Shown piece by piece: positions 23,561-35,050 of a stretch of 64,000 nucleotides of DNA (the stretch's first letter is position 1; each line of letters opens with the position of its first letter). A model generated the notes under the pieces. It was given only the letters and a program-made list of their open reading frames with translations, searched no databases and was not told where the DNA came from. Source of the DNA: Akebia trifoliata (lineage: Eukaryota; Streptophyta; Magnoliopsida; Ranunculales; Lardizabalaceae); contig CM030718.1 in NCBI GenBank assembly GCA_017979445.1, positions 14,858,760 to 14,922,759 of the forward strand, written 5' to 3'. The position numbers and the translations under genes are program-made.

Positions 23561-24136
23561 GTGAGCGTATTTTTTTAATTTCTAAATCATACTATTAAAA
23601 TATAAAAATCATCATGAGGGCTCTCATATACCTTTCAAGAAATCATGGCAAACACAATGTACCAAATGTTCATCAGTTGCAACTCATTAATTCAATCCCA
23701 ACTAAAACATACATTACAGTTTAAATGCTCTAAAAACGTAGAAAGAATAACCAAAATTATTCAATGTACAAGAAGTCATGGCTTTCAACAAATTAAGTGG
23801 AGGAACAAGAATCTTTCAGCCAACCGCTAAATTTACCAGAAAAAAACATTGACGATAATGAAGATTATAATGTCTACCATGCTTAACAAAGTAGTTTCCA
23901 TAAAGTAAAAAATTGCAGCAAATTCAAATCTACATACCCAAACATGTTATTATAATTGAAGTTATTGTAGCAACCAAACACTCAGTTTTTTTTTGTTTTT
24001 TGATAAATATAAAATTATCCATTGATAATAAAGGAGAAAAGGAGGCTGAGATAGCCCCCAAACAGCAAGACAAAAAACTAAACACTTAGTTGCCATCTGA
24101 TGAATCATTTTCTTGACTTAGAGTGATCCAAACATA
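23561..24136. other. Intergenic, no gene seen
   Basis: AT-rich sequence. The plus ORF at 23645-23830 (61 aa) has no recognisable motif. Nothing else identified. Confidence 0.4.
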
Positions 24137-24379
24137 CTATAACTTCAAGTCAATGGTGCACTTCATTAAGCAAGAAAATCGAAAATAATAATAATAATAA
24201 TTAACATACTCGGAAGCAAGATATCCAAAGTCCTGGCCATTGACACAGAAACAAGCCAAGAGGGCCACCAAATTTTTGTGTCTAACCTTTGTTAGAACTG
24301 CAATCTCCGCCTGAAACTCACCATGGTTTAAAATATTGCAATGTATCGGGCGATACGTATCGGTATCGACCAAGACCAA
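24137..24379 (-). pseudogene. TMK-like receptor kinase relic 2, deleted form
   Basis: The minus-strand ORF includes GEFQAEIAVLTKVRHKNLVALL and CFCVNGQDFGYLASEYV (about 24322-24201). The first part matches the TMK kinase segment EF.(A/S)EIAVLTKVRH; the second jumps straight from the hinge (C.VNG) to the DFGYLAPEY segment, so about 90 codons holding the HRD and DFG motifs are deleted. It ends in an ATT trinucleotide run like the one after relic 1, so both derive from the same exon-intron border. The N-terminal residues before GEFQ come from unrelated sequence resembling a MITE end ('catggtttaaaatattgc'). Confidence 0.7.
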
Positions 24380-24615
24380 TACAAAACCTTGAATGTTTCA
24401 GGAATGTATCAGGTTCAGGTATGTATTGAATGCATGAGGTATGTATGAAAATATTGTATCCACATTGTCATGGGAAGCTTCCTCTAATAATTTATCAATC
24501 TCTAAGAATATTAGATTAGGGGAAGGATTGGATTTGTTGAAACAACATTGTGAACTTCTGGGTGTCATCAGTTCACTTTCATTTAAGTTTGACAGATATC
24601 AGGAAAAAGGAGTGG

Positions 24616-25550
24616 CATGGAGAACTCATGATGCTTTGTGTATAAAAATACATGACATAACTAGCAGTGACTCAATAAAGAATGACTCATAATTAAACAA
24701 ATGATCCCAACACCGTGTAAGCTAAGTGTGGATGGACTGCTGTATGTATTACCCTAACAAATAACTATATGTAAAACAATGATTTTCTTAATAATCAGGA
24801 AGAAGACAAACAAAAGACACTCAAGCTAGCAAATATAATTTGACATTATGGCACACCTTCTATTATGCTTTCCTTCCTATGGTGAACAAACAAGAAAAGG
24901 TACATTGCAGTAAAAGAACAACCTCATGGGCCAAAAACTGAGTTGATAAAAGATATATGAGATGGGCAGATCTAAAAAGTTGGAGTCTCATTGTAGATTT
25001 CACCATTGCACAGCCAAAACCTATTTGTTTCTACGAGGAATGGCTACTTATCATTTCTAACACAAGTTAAAACTTAAAGAACTATGCTTTCTTTGGGTTT
25101 CCAGCACAACATCACCTTAAACACCAATACAAGCAAAATCCTTTATAGATTTTAATGTAATATAGTCTTAATGTATTTTCAAATTTTTCTCATGTAATTC
25201 TTTTTCATGTTCTTTACTTTTTCAAAATTATCAAGAAACCATACCAGCACATAACATTTGTTTTTAACCACATTGCATTTTTCTACCTGCCTACTAAAAA
25301 ACCCTACTTTATAATAGCTCCTACTGCAAGACCAAACTAAAATGTGTTAATTTTTCACAACAGATCCTAACCTGGATGATAGTCACAAACACTGGGCAGC
25401 ATTTTACAATGCAGAGTAACACAATTCATATCCAATAGAAAGTAATGCATTAAGCTTCCATTATAGATATCCAATAGAAAGGGCATTAAGAATCAATTAT
25501 AGAGCACCACGGTGAGCATATTTTTTATTTTCTAAATCATGCATACTATT
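24616..25550. repeat. Local segmental repeat, unit 2
   Basis: Counterpart of 22905-23560, enlarged near 24890-25250, and including at 24965-25110 a copy of the 21605-21770 segment. The plus ORF at 24441-24692 overlaps it and shows no known domain. Confidence 0.65.
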
Positions 25551-26087
25551 AAATATCATCTTAAACAATCAGTTATAATGGCATCATAAACTCCACAAAA
25601 AAAGTATTTAAAAAAAAAAACATGAGAAAATAGGGAAAAAATGGTTACTAAATTATAGAGTAAATTGGGGGTTTATGGGCATGATTAATTGTTGGAAGAT
25701 ACCACCCACACCCCTGACCCTACAGGGTACCCAAAAGAAGATGCAAGGTTCTAACATCTGAAAGAGAACATTTGTTGACCAATTCAACAAAAAGAACATA
25801 CATTATCATTGTATGGACTGAGCTGGCTAGCAAGAGTCCTTGGAAGGTTGTTCAGAACAAAGTAACAAAACTCCAAAAAGACCCCATGTCTTAGAATTCA
25901 GAAAACAAAAACAGAACAAAAAAGCCCATCTCCAAAAAGACCAGATTTCTCCATCATCAACCCACAAAAAAAAAAAAACATCTAAAATAAAATGTGTATA
26001 TTCATTCTCCCATAGATCAGTCCCTAAACTTCAAAGTTCTATGTGCATCAATCAAGTAGACTAAGAAAATCACTAATCTTCTGTTAC
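25551..26087. other. Region downstream of the GeBP-like gene
   Basis: Lies 3' of the minus-strand GeBP-like gene and would hold its 3' UTR. AATAAA-like and A-rich stretches occur, but no poly-A signal could be chosen with confidence. The ORF at 25840-26064 has no recognisable domain. Confidence 0.35.
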
Positions 26088-27132
26088 CTACTCAGATAAA
26101 TCGACCATTCCCTTTAGTTGCCTATCAATTTCATCCACATTCTCCCTTGTTTTCCGACGTTCAGCGCTAAGCCATTTTAAGTACGCCTCATACCCAGCCC
26201 GTTTCTTCTTTAATTCACTAATCTTGGTTAAATTGTCCTCGGGGGCGGAAGAAAGCAGTGGCAAAGAAGACACGGTAGTTAAAGGCGCTTCATCACCACA
26301 TATTTTGGAAGCTTCGTCACCCCAGATTTTTGAAGATAAATCATGGCGCTGGAACTCATGCTGACTTTTAAAATCTGGCCCTTACCCTTGACATTTCTTT
26401 TAAATTTCTCTCTGAGTCTTCTTATTTTATTCTTCACTTGATCCAGAGTAGGATCAAAATGAAGATTTTTTTTAATAAATTCACGGAATGAAATGAAATC
26501 GGCAGCCGGTGATATTCCCTTTGAAAATCTGAAATCGATCATACCTTTTAAGATGACGAGCTCGTCATTCTCATCCCAAATTCGTTGAAATAACTTTTTA
26601 CTTCCTTCGGCTTCAAACTGTCTATCCTGGGTTCTCTTAGACCTTCTCTCCGAGTGAGAGTACTCCTCTTCGACTGCAACTTCAAGTGGCCTTTTATTGT
26701 TATTTTCGTGAACCTTTCCATTGCCCTTGTCATTGTCATTGTTGAGTTTATTTAAAGAAGTAGTACACTTTGGATTTCCATCTTCTTGTTTGGTTCCTTG
26801 GTGGTCGTCTTCGACATCATCATCATCGGTTGTTGATTCGTCTTGTTTCCCATCTTGATTTTTTTCTACTTGTTTTTGGGGTTCAGAAAATGGTGATGAT
26901 GAAGAAGAAGAGGTTTCCATTGCAGCATCATCTTGTGGAGGAGATTTGGGTTTGGAAGACGTTGGTTTTTTTTCATTTCGATCTTCTTGTTTGCATTCTT
27001 CCTCTTCTCCATCTTCATCATCATCATCATCATCTTCTTCACCTTCATCTTCTTCTTCTTCTTCTTCTGTCGTCGCTTCGTCTTTTTTCTCCACTGGTTT
27101 TTTTTCGGCATCTGGTACTTGTTTTTCGACTT

Positions 27133-27163
<31 letters not shown>

Positions 27164-27244
27164 AGAAGATGATGATGATGAATAAGAAGAAGAAGAAGAA
27201 GTTTCCATTGGATCTTGTGGAGTAGACATGGACGAACAAAACAA
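26088..27244 (-). CDS. GeBP/Storekeeper-like DNA-binding protein, frameshifted C-terminus
   Basis: The main frame (27244-26279) gives 321 residues. Residues 1-150 are Ser- and Glu/Asp-rich with two METSSSS-type repeats. A DUF573 domain follows at about 218-286 (LFQRIWDENDELVILKGMID .. KIRRLREKFKRNV), the DNA-binding region of the plant GeBP/Storekeeper family. After KGK (near 26381) the frame drifts into an unlikely tail, while the -1 frame continues as GPDFKSQHEFQ then LSSKIWGDE and a charged, coil-like C-terminus (SELKKKRAGYEAYLKWL), ending at 26088. Family members usually have such a 'LSKKIWG' segment, so one base seems to be missing near 26378-26383. Met-6 (27229) is an equally good start. 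No intron needed, as is usual in this family. Expected role: nuclear transcription regulator; targets unknown. Confidence 0.85.
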
Positions 27245-28651
27245 TGGGACCAGGGTTTCTTTTCTTACTGTTTTTTTTTTCCTCTGTTTTGTAGCAGAGA
27301 GAGTCAGTAAGTAAACTAAAGAGAAAGAAAGAGTCTAAAATGTGCTTTAATTAGCTGTCATGAATATGATTTCTTACCAATTTTCGAGGGAGGAGAAGGA
27401 GGCTTTATTAGCTCTAGCCAATTAGCCCTAGCTCCCTCCCTCCCGCCGTTTCGTTTCAAAAGAGAGAGAGAGAGAGTGTCTCGTCTCGTCTCGTCTCTCG
27501 TACCAAAAAGAAAACAAAAAAACCCTAATTTAAACAATAATATATTTCGGGATCGTCTGGTTGCACACCACAAACTTAAAAAATAAATAAAAATATTGTA
27601 AAAGAATAAGAAGCATGTTTAGATTTCTTTTAAATAAGTAGAGATGATAAAGCTACAAGTAAGTGAATAACACTATCTCCTAACTTAATCGATTTCGAGG
27701 TGCAATTATTAGTAAGTTAAAGGATGGTGTGCACCCAACTGGTAGTGGTGTGGAACTAATTTACTACAATCATCCAAATATTAGGATTAGTTAATAATTT
27801 ACTCCCTTAATTTGATTTCACATCTCTCTAATTTTCAAGTCTTATAAATTATTTTTATTTATTATTTTGGATTAATTTGATTATTTAAAATTAGTTTATT
27901 TTCCAATGATTACATTAGTATCATTTAGGGACTCCATTTTGAAATAACATTTAATAAACCCCAAATAAGTTCCTCAGTAAATTTTCAAACAACTTTGTTT
28001 GATATGATGATGCACTATTAGTTTTCCAATTAAGGTCAAGGTCATGAACGTAATTACAACTTAACACACTAAGCATTTACTACCTTCAAGACCATCATCA
28101 ATGAATACATACACAGACAAGGTGGTGTAGTGGTCTTCATTCTACCATCATATATCGGATTGGGTTAATTACAACTTAACCCAACCCAGCAGTTAACTAT
28201 ATCTTCTACATAAAAAAAGGATGGTTGCTCTGAGTTCATCATATCAAGTAAATAGATAAGAAAATTTCAATAGTTGATGATGACGACAACTTGCAAAATA
28301 CATTTAACATTTGAAAATAGACAACTTTTACCCATCTTTCCCCCTCCCCTCCCCTCCCCTCTACTCTAACGTTGTATTTGGATTAAGGGAAGGGAAGAGA
28401 AACTCATTAAGAGAAGAGAAGAGAAGACTAGTTTCTCTCCACTCTGTTTGGATTGAAACAGAAGAAAAGAAAACGAGTTAAGTTTCTATTGTTTAGTTAG
28501 GATTTATAAGAAAGAGAAGAGAAATTATTCTTGTTAAATGACTATTATATCCTTCATAGTCTAAAAAAGAAAATTCCATTTGAACAACGATATAAAATAT
28601 AAACAATCAAACGTTCAAGATCAGTTTGGAGGTACCTTTCGTTTGAATGCT
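27245..28651. other. Upstream region of the GeBP-like gene, and intergenic
   Basis: 27245-27600 would hold the promoter and leader of the minus-strand gene, including pyrimidine/purine runs (GA repeats near 27461-27477, 'tctcgtctcgtctcg' near 27479). No TATA box could be chosen with confidence. 28340-28365 carries a (CCCCT)n run, followed by AG-rich repeats to about 28470. No gene recognised. Confidence 0.4.
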
Positions 28652-28738
28652 TATAAATGAGAGTTTCTATTGCCACACCCACTTTTACTAAGAACATCTC
28701 AAGCAAAAGTTGGTGTGGCAATAGAATTTCTCTAATAT
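28652..28738. repeat. Compact near-perfect hairpin
   Basis: The left arm 28652-28690 (tataaatgagagtttctatt then gccacacccacttttact) pairs with the right arm 28702-28738 across a loop of about 10 bases, with only a few mismatches. It could be a very short MITE with TA-flanked ends or a small-RNA precursor. A decayed left arm ('ctattgccccacccactttt') is also present inside the CACTA element near 13428. Confidence 0.7.
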
Positions 28739-28989
28739 ACGGATTTTGTTAACAAGTGTCCTAATGAAACATGTTAAAGTGCAGTAAATACACTTTGAAA
28801 ATTATATTTTATATTGAAAATGCCCTTAAAAGAATTATTTTTTACAAAAATATCCTCGGATCCCAATTTCGAAAGTATAACTAGAAATCCCTCTCTAATA
28901 TAATAGGGGGAAATTACTTAAGGAGGGCGCTTTTTTTTAAAATGCACCCAAGTTAGTAAAACCTTGCTTTCTTAATACCCCCTCACCCC

Positions 28990-29160
28990 TATAATTATAA
29001 AGTGTAATGATTTTCTGATACCCTATCACAGAACCGTAGATCATTTTCCTCAGGGATACACATAATCATAAATCCTTTCTTGTGTACTCCGAGGCAAATG
29101 ATCTATGATTCTGTGATAAGGGCATAGGGGAGCGTCATATTATCATGATACAATTATAAA
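28990..29160. mobile_element. Foldback element, family 2, copy 2
   Basis: The left arm 'ctataattataaagtgtaat' ... 'ccctatcacagaaccgtaga' ... 'cctcagggatacaca' pairs with the right arm ending 'atcatgatacaattataaag'. The inner 'cctc.gggatacat/c' segment and the 'gataat.tgac' arm relate it to the foldback at 20901-21152. Confidence 0.6.
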
Positions 29161-30999
29161 GTTTGAACAATTCCAACGGTTTGAAACTTCTAACCCATAT
29201 AAAGATAAAAACCATTGTCATAGATTTTGCCACAATTATGGTCCCATGAACCATCCCCATATATATACACACACACGGATAGGCCTTGCCAAAAGGTTGA
29301 AAACAAGGGTGTTTTAAGTCATTTTATTAGTAGAGCTAATGGAAGACCACAGTCAGGGGAATGTCTTCATTTTGGGAAAATGAAGGGATATGAGTGCATA
29401 TTGCACTAAACCCCAAGGGGTACCTTACATTACCCAATTGTCATTAAGGACCAGTCCACTATGGACAATCCTTGAAATTACCCAAGTTTGGAGTACCAAA
29501 CTAATGTAAAGCTGGTCTCTTGTCTATAAAGAAAATGGCCAAACAGCCAGTTGGCCTAAAACTTTGACTATGAGCAATATAGAGCTCAACATATGAATCC
29601 AAGTTCCTATCATACTAGAAACTGCTTGGTGATTTAATTTCAAGTTTAATTACATACAAAATCTCACAAGCTAAGAGTAATTCCGATATGTTTACTAGGA
29701 TCATTCAAACCCTTATTATATTATTTCATTTAGAGCTCGGGTTTTTCCTGATCAAAGTTCTCCTTATCTTCAACACAAATTAAGGATAATTTTTATTCAT
29801 GATATTTCACAGGTTAGTTACCAAGTATTGTTAGATCCCCCCAATAAAGTATAAAATCCCTTGAATACAATAGCTATGAAGAGTTTCTATCTGTCATCCC
29901 TGACAACAGTTATTAATAGAGAGAGAAGAATACATTAGTAAGATTAACAAAACTAAATCAAATTAACCTAACTGAGCAATAATGCTCAAACAATGTAAGG
30001 CATTTTTTTTAATGAGTAAAACTCATTTATTAAGGAAACAAAGGTCGAGATGACCAACCAGAGATACATGCTACAAGGTGCAACTCATATAATTCAGAAC
30101 TTGGATACACTTACGATTCCAAATCCATTTCACTCCTCACATCTAATGCTACAAACCCAATCTCATCCACCAAAGAAAAAAAATTCCCATTAAAGGGCAC
30201 ATCCACGGCTTTTATTATTTATTTTCCTTTACAATGAAAAAAAGAAGAAGTAAATAATCTCCTCGACACTCACGCATATTAAAATTCTAAACGCAAAATG
30301 AGAACAACATTGGAAGACTAGAAATTGTAAACTTTCTTTGTGAAACCTAACTTTGCAACTTCTCTCAAGTTCCAGCAAAGAAAAGATTCCAGTCATGGAC
30401 CTTGAAACTTGAGATTGAGAGTTTAAAGACTTCAGCCATCGACATGCATCCAGATTGTGTGGCGGGTACAGCTAAACCAGCTTCAAGATCGAGATTTGCT
30501 TTCTTTTTATGCGACCTCCAAAGAAGCGTTAAAACCACCACCCAAGTATAAAATTATCTTTTAGAAAAATAAAACAAGTTACAAGTGTTCTAATAGAACA
30601 AATGCGTTCAAATCTATTTATTTCTTTATTTCTTCTTCCCTTTTTTTATTTATTAACACTAGATGCACAAGGAAGAATTCAATCAAATAACAAAGGCATA
30701 CATTATCTTCCATCACTATTCAACACAAATGAGAAATTGCTTACTTCCTTTTACATTTGGCTTCATCTCTCTCTCACGATGCTGTTGACTAGGTTGTTAT
30801 GTGATTGAATAATTACGTTGGTTTTAGCAATTTTCTTGCCAATAAGTAACTAAAGAGTTCCCCATCAATCAGATGAAAAGAATTTGCTACGCATATAAAT
30901 GTAGGAGATTTTTGTTTAGGAGAGTCCCCAAAGCCTTGTATGCTTGTTGTTTAGGAGATGTCCTAAAACAAATTACAATTATACGTAAGCCTTTGGTTC
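29161..30999. other. Intergenic, one doubtful small ORF
   Basis: No domain-bearing ORF, RNA gene or clear repeat boundary was found. The ORF at 30602 is listed separately. Confidence 0.4.
30602..30808 (+). CDS. Doubtful small secreted-type ORF
   Basis: The 68-residue ORF opens with MRSNLFISLFLLPFFYLL, a hydrophobic run resembling a signal peptide, followed by a polar segment (DAQGRIQSNNKG) and another hydrophobic stretch. Plant secreted signalling peptides can be this short, but no CLE, CEP, RALF or PSK motif is visible and there is no cysteine pattern. In AT-rich DNA such a run can arise by chance. Not recognised; may equally be non-coding. Confidence 0.15.
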   Translation: MRSNLFISLFLLPFFYLLTLDAQGRIQSNNKGIHYLPSLFNTNEKLLTSFYIWLHLSLTMLLTRLLCD

Positions 31000-31319
31000 T
31001 GTAAACACCCCATTATTGCATCTGCCTAATTCGACAATTCGTTACCCGATTTTGGTGGATTCCTAATGATGAATATAAAAGAACTCGAAGCTTGTGAGTA
31101 CTACTTGATTCCTTCTGTTTCTAGTCTTTGCATCCCCCCTACTCGTCACTACTCGACTTAGAAATTTACGCACGCTTAGGATCGCTACACCTTACAATCG
31201 ATTTAGCAATCACATACGTTTAGGTTCGCTACACAATTCGATAACTTAGAAACTTCGCTACACTAGTAAAATATAACTTTGAAACTTAGAAATAATCATA
31301 CAGGGACTGAAAGAAACCT

Positions 31320-31670
31320 CACGTTGAAATCTCTAAAAATCTGTAAAAATTACAAAAATGACAAAAATACCCTTCATAAATTTTGGATCTCCAAAAAATT
31401 CTCGAAAGTACTTCCATTGCACTCAGAATGTGATTTCAAATCTAACAGGACCTAAATCGATGAAAATAGAGAAATTTATAAAAATTTGTAAAAAATCATC
31501 AAAATGATGAAAATACCCCTCATATACCTCGGGCCTCCGAAAAATCTTAAAAGTACCTCCATTGCACTCAGAATGTGATTTCGAGTCTAACGAGACCCAA
31601 ATTGACGAAAACAGAGAAGTTCAAGAAAAATCTGTAAAAATCGCCAAAAGACCAAAATACCCCTCAATAT
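31320..31670. repeat. About 145-bp direct repeats inside the giant LTR
   Basis: The phrase 'aaagtac.tccattgcactc' then 'agaatgtgattt' and the phrase 'aaatacccctc' recur in order; about 2.5 units. Confidence 0.7.
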
Positions 31671-31689
31671 CCAACTCTAACATAAAGAC

Positions 31690-32330
31690 CCTAATCCCTA
31701 GGAAAATAAAATTCAAATAAAAATTAACCAAAATAAAATTCAAATTGAAAATTAAACTAAAATCCAATTAAAATCCAAAATTTAAAATCGTAAAATCAAA
31801 TTAAATTTCAATACAAAATAAAAATTACATTTAAATTAAAAATAAGAAACCGATTAAAATACAAAATCAAAATCAAAATCAAATTGAAAATCAAGTTAAA
31901 AATCATTCAACCAATCAAAATGCAAAATTGAATTAAAATTTTAAATCAATCAACCAAATCAATCAATCAAAGTGCAATCAAACTAAAATCCAATTAACCG
32001 ACCAATTAAAATTTAAAGTCAATTTAAAATTAAAATTAAAATTAATCAACCCGTTCAAAATTAAATTCAAATTCAAATTAAAATCAAATTGAAAATCACT
32101 CAACCAATTCAAATGTAAAAATTAAATTAAATCGAACGATCAACTAATCGAAACAAAATCAAATCGACCAACAACCAAAATTCAAATTAAATTTTAATCG
32201 AAATTCAAAATTTTAAATCAAATCCAAATTCAAATATAATTTAAAACATCAAATTGAAATTCAAATCCAAATGTCGACTCAAATAAAAAAAATATTCGAA
32301 ATCAACCAATCGAAAGGAAAATTAGATCGA
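31690..32330. repeat. Low-complexity AAATT/CAAAT-rich tract
   Basis: Over 600 bases composed of short permutations of 'aaattaaaatcaaattcaaat', almost free of G on the plus strand. Probably expanded by slippage within the LTR. Confidence 0.7.
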
Positions 32331-34149
32331 CCAATCACGACTCAGTGGCGGAAAATTACCATAGTACGAGTAGTATGGAATCCCCCTCTCTCATTCTTTC
32401 TTTTTTAAAATAAATAAAAATAATAATAAAAAATAAATAACCCACGTTTTTTATTTTTTTTTTTCTCTTCTTCTTCCCCACTTCTTCTCCTTCAATAACC
32501 ACCCACACTCTTCACTCTCTCTCCCTTAATCTCTCTCGTCAACCCACGTCTTCCACCCTTCTTCTTCACAACAAAAACCAGCAACAATGGCATACTTTCT
32601 CACATTTTTGTTGTATAACCACCCATACAACTACCCACGTTCTCCCTTCTCTACTCTCTCTCCCATCTCTACCCTCTCTCTCCTCTTTCTCTCACGTTTT
32701 ATGGGAGAAAATCACTATAAAAAAAAACGGCAAGATGAACCAACAGAGGAGAGGTTTTCTGGGCTGCCATTTGATAAAATAAAAAAGAAAAAATTTCCAT
32801 TAAACCTACAACACACATTCTCATACGTTCTGATTTTTACAGAAACCATAAACCAACCCATTTTCTTCTTTGTTTATTGTTGCTCCAACATTTTCCAGCC
32901 ACTCTCCATCTTCTCCAATAGCCAATGTCTTCTCCTTTATCTCAAAATTTGCAAAAATTCTAACTTCTTCTTCATAAGGGAAACGAGTCTCCATCCTCTT
33001 CTCTCTTTCTGTCTCTCAGAAAGGTTGTTAAGATCCACACCCAATGCAGTGAGCCTAATTGGCTCAATCACGGTTCTGGTTCAGTTCCAAGCTTATAGGA
33101 AGTTTTCTCCATAAGAAACCTACAACTACATCACACCCCTCTTAAAATTAAAAAAAAGTGGCTGTCACAGCCATCTTTCAGCCCTCCTAACTCTTTCAAA
33201 CTCCTCTCCCACTTTTTCTTCTTCATCTGTCACGTTTTGTAACAGAAAAATCAGCAATGCCTCAGCCCTCTTCTCCTTCTCTCACATTTTACTGTAATAA
33301 TCACCATAAACCCGCCTTTCTTCTTCTTTGTTGACATCTCACCTCTATTGCAGCACCTTTTGCTGAACAATCGTCTTGTTTTCTTCCTCAATCTCTACAT
33401 CAACAGCAGTATCTCTGCTCTCACATCTTTCTTTGACCATCTCCATAAATTTCCTCCACAGCATCATCTTTCACACTCTTTTCGATTACTGCAATAGTCT
33501 CCTTACTGCATTCACGTCATAGACCAATAGCCATCACAGCCATTGTGTTTTTCACTACGCGACACAGCCATTTCACTCACAGCCATCATCTTCTTCGCAG
33601 TACACTCATCTCTCTGTCCACGTTTCTCCAAAGTAAATACTCGCAAGCCTTCAAGTCATACCTGAAGGAATCGACTCCCGATAATTCTCTTTATAGGTAA
33701 ATTTATGGTTGGATCTTCTTTATTTTTATTTTTGTTTATCTTTGTTCTTCTTTTACTCTTTGTCTTTGTGACATTTTTTTCATGCATTGATAGGATTATA
33801 GGAATGTTTGTTTACGCGATTTTTGTTTATTTTTATTCATTTTTGCACATTGAATAGGATGATTAGAAGTGTGTTTTTAGTTCTTTTTTTTTATTTTTTA
33901 TTCTCGAGTTTCTTTTTTTTAATTTTTAAATTTTTGTTATTAATGTATTTGAATCAATTCACCGATTTTTGGGATATACGTGGTACTAATGGTGATCTTT
34001 ATGATTCCAATATATTAATGGAACGATTCGCTCATTTTTGGTGATAGATTGAACGAATTAACTCGTATATATCAAGTTGGTGAATTGGCTCCTTGGGTGT
34101 TCATATTATCGAGTCAATTTATAATGTTATTGGGCCAACCCGCTAACAT

Positions 34150-35050
34150 TGATATTAACCAATTCCCTAATTTTGAAACACGTAGTGCCTAAAAAAATCA
34201 ATTTTTGTAAAAAGAATATGTGGATTAATTCATTAATTTTGATACACGTGGAGGGTAAAAAATCGATTTTTTTTTTAATCAAAATTGTTGGGTTGACCCG
34301 TTGATGTTATGTATATTAGAAATATTTTATGAAATTGGGTGTACAGGATCGACTCAATGATTTTTGCATGCATCGAAAGTCCCAAATCGAAATTTTTCTA
34401 TGGAATGGGTACATGAGTCAACTCACTAATTTTTGTGTACATTGGAAATTTGAATCGATTTAAAAATAAATAAATAAATAAAATTGGGCATGTAGGTTAA
34501 TCCACTGATTTTAGGACACGTGGTAACTCAAAATTTATGAGTTAACCCACTGATTTTAGGACACGTGGTAACTCAAAATTTGTGAGTTAACTCACTAATT
34601 TTAGGACACGTGGCAATTCAAAATTTGTGAGTTGACCCACTGATTTAATGCACGTGATAATTTAAAAATCGAATCTTTTTTATCAATAAATGTGTGAGTT
34701 AACTCACTAATTTCGATGCACATGACAATTAAAAAAAATTTCAATCAAAATTATCGAGTTGAATCACTGAATTTGTGTGCCTTGAAAATCTAAAGCTGAA
34801 TTTTCCCATGAAATGGACACATGAGTTGATTCACTGATTTTTTGTATGCATTGGATATTTCAAATTGAGATTTCTTATAAAATCGGGCATGTGAGTTAAC
34901 TCATTGATTTTAATATACGTGACATTTCAAAAATCAAGATTTAAAATTTATGGATTCAAAAACTCACTAATTTAATGCATGTAACGGTTCAAAAATTGAA
35001 TCTCTTTGATAAAATATCGTCAATGAGCCAATTCACTAATCTTATATACG
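34150..35050. repeat. Degenerate 50-70 bp direct repeats inside the giant LTR
   Basis: The theme 'gagttaactcactaatttt..gacacgtgg.aa.tcaaaatt' recurs a dozen or so times with drift (for example 34500, 34545, 34593, 34630, 34690, 34880). The repeats carry ACGTG cores, which resemble G-box/ABRE-type sites. Confidence 0.65.

Noticed and set aside
26770..27225. Overlapping plus-strand and minus-strand ORFs rich in His/Leu, Ser or Phe across the GeBP-like gene
   Set aside because: They are antisense or out-of-frame readings of the GAA/GAT codon runs that encode the acidic N-terminus.
32587..33114. 175-aa ORF as a gene
   Set aside because: Pyrimidine-rich leader-like DNA inside the giant solo LTR, with no domain and biased Ser/Phe/Leu composition.
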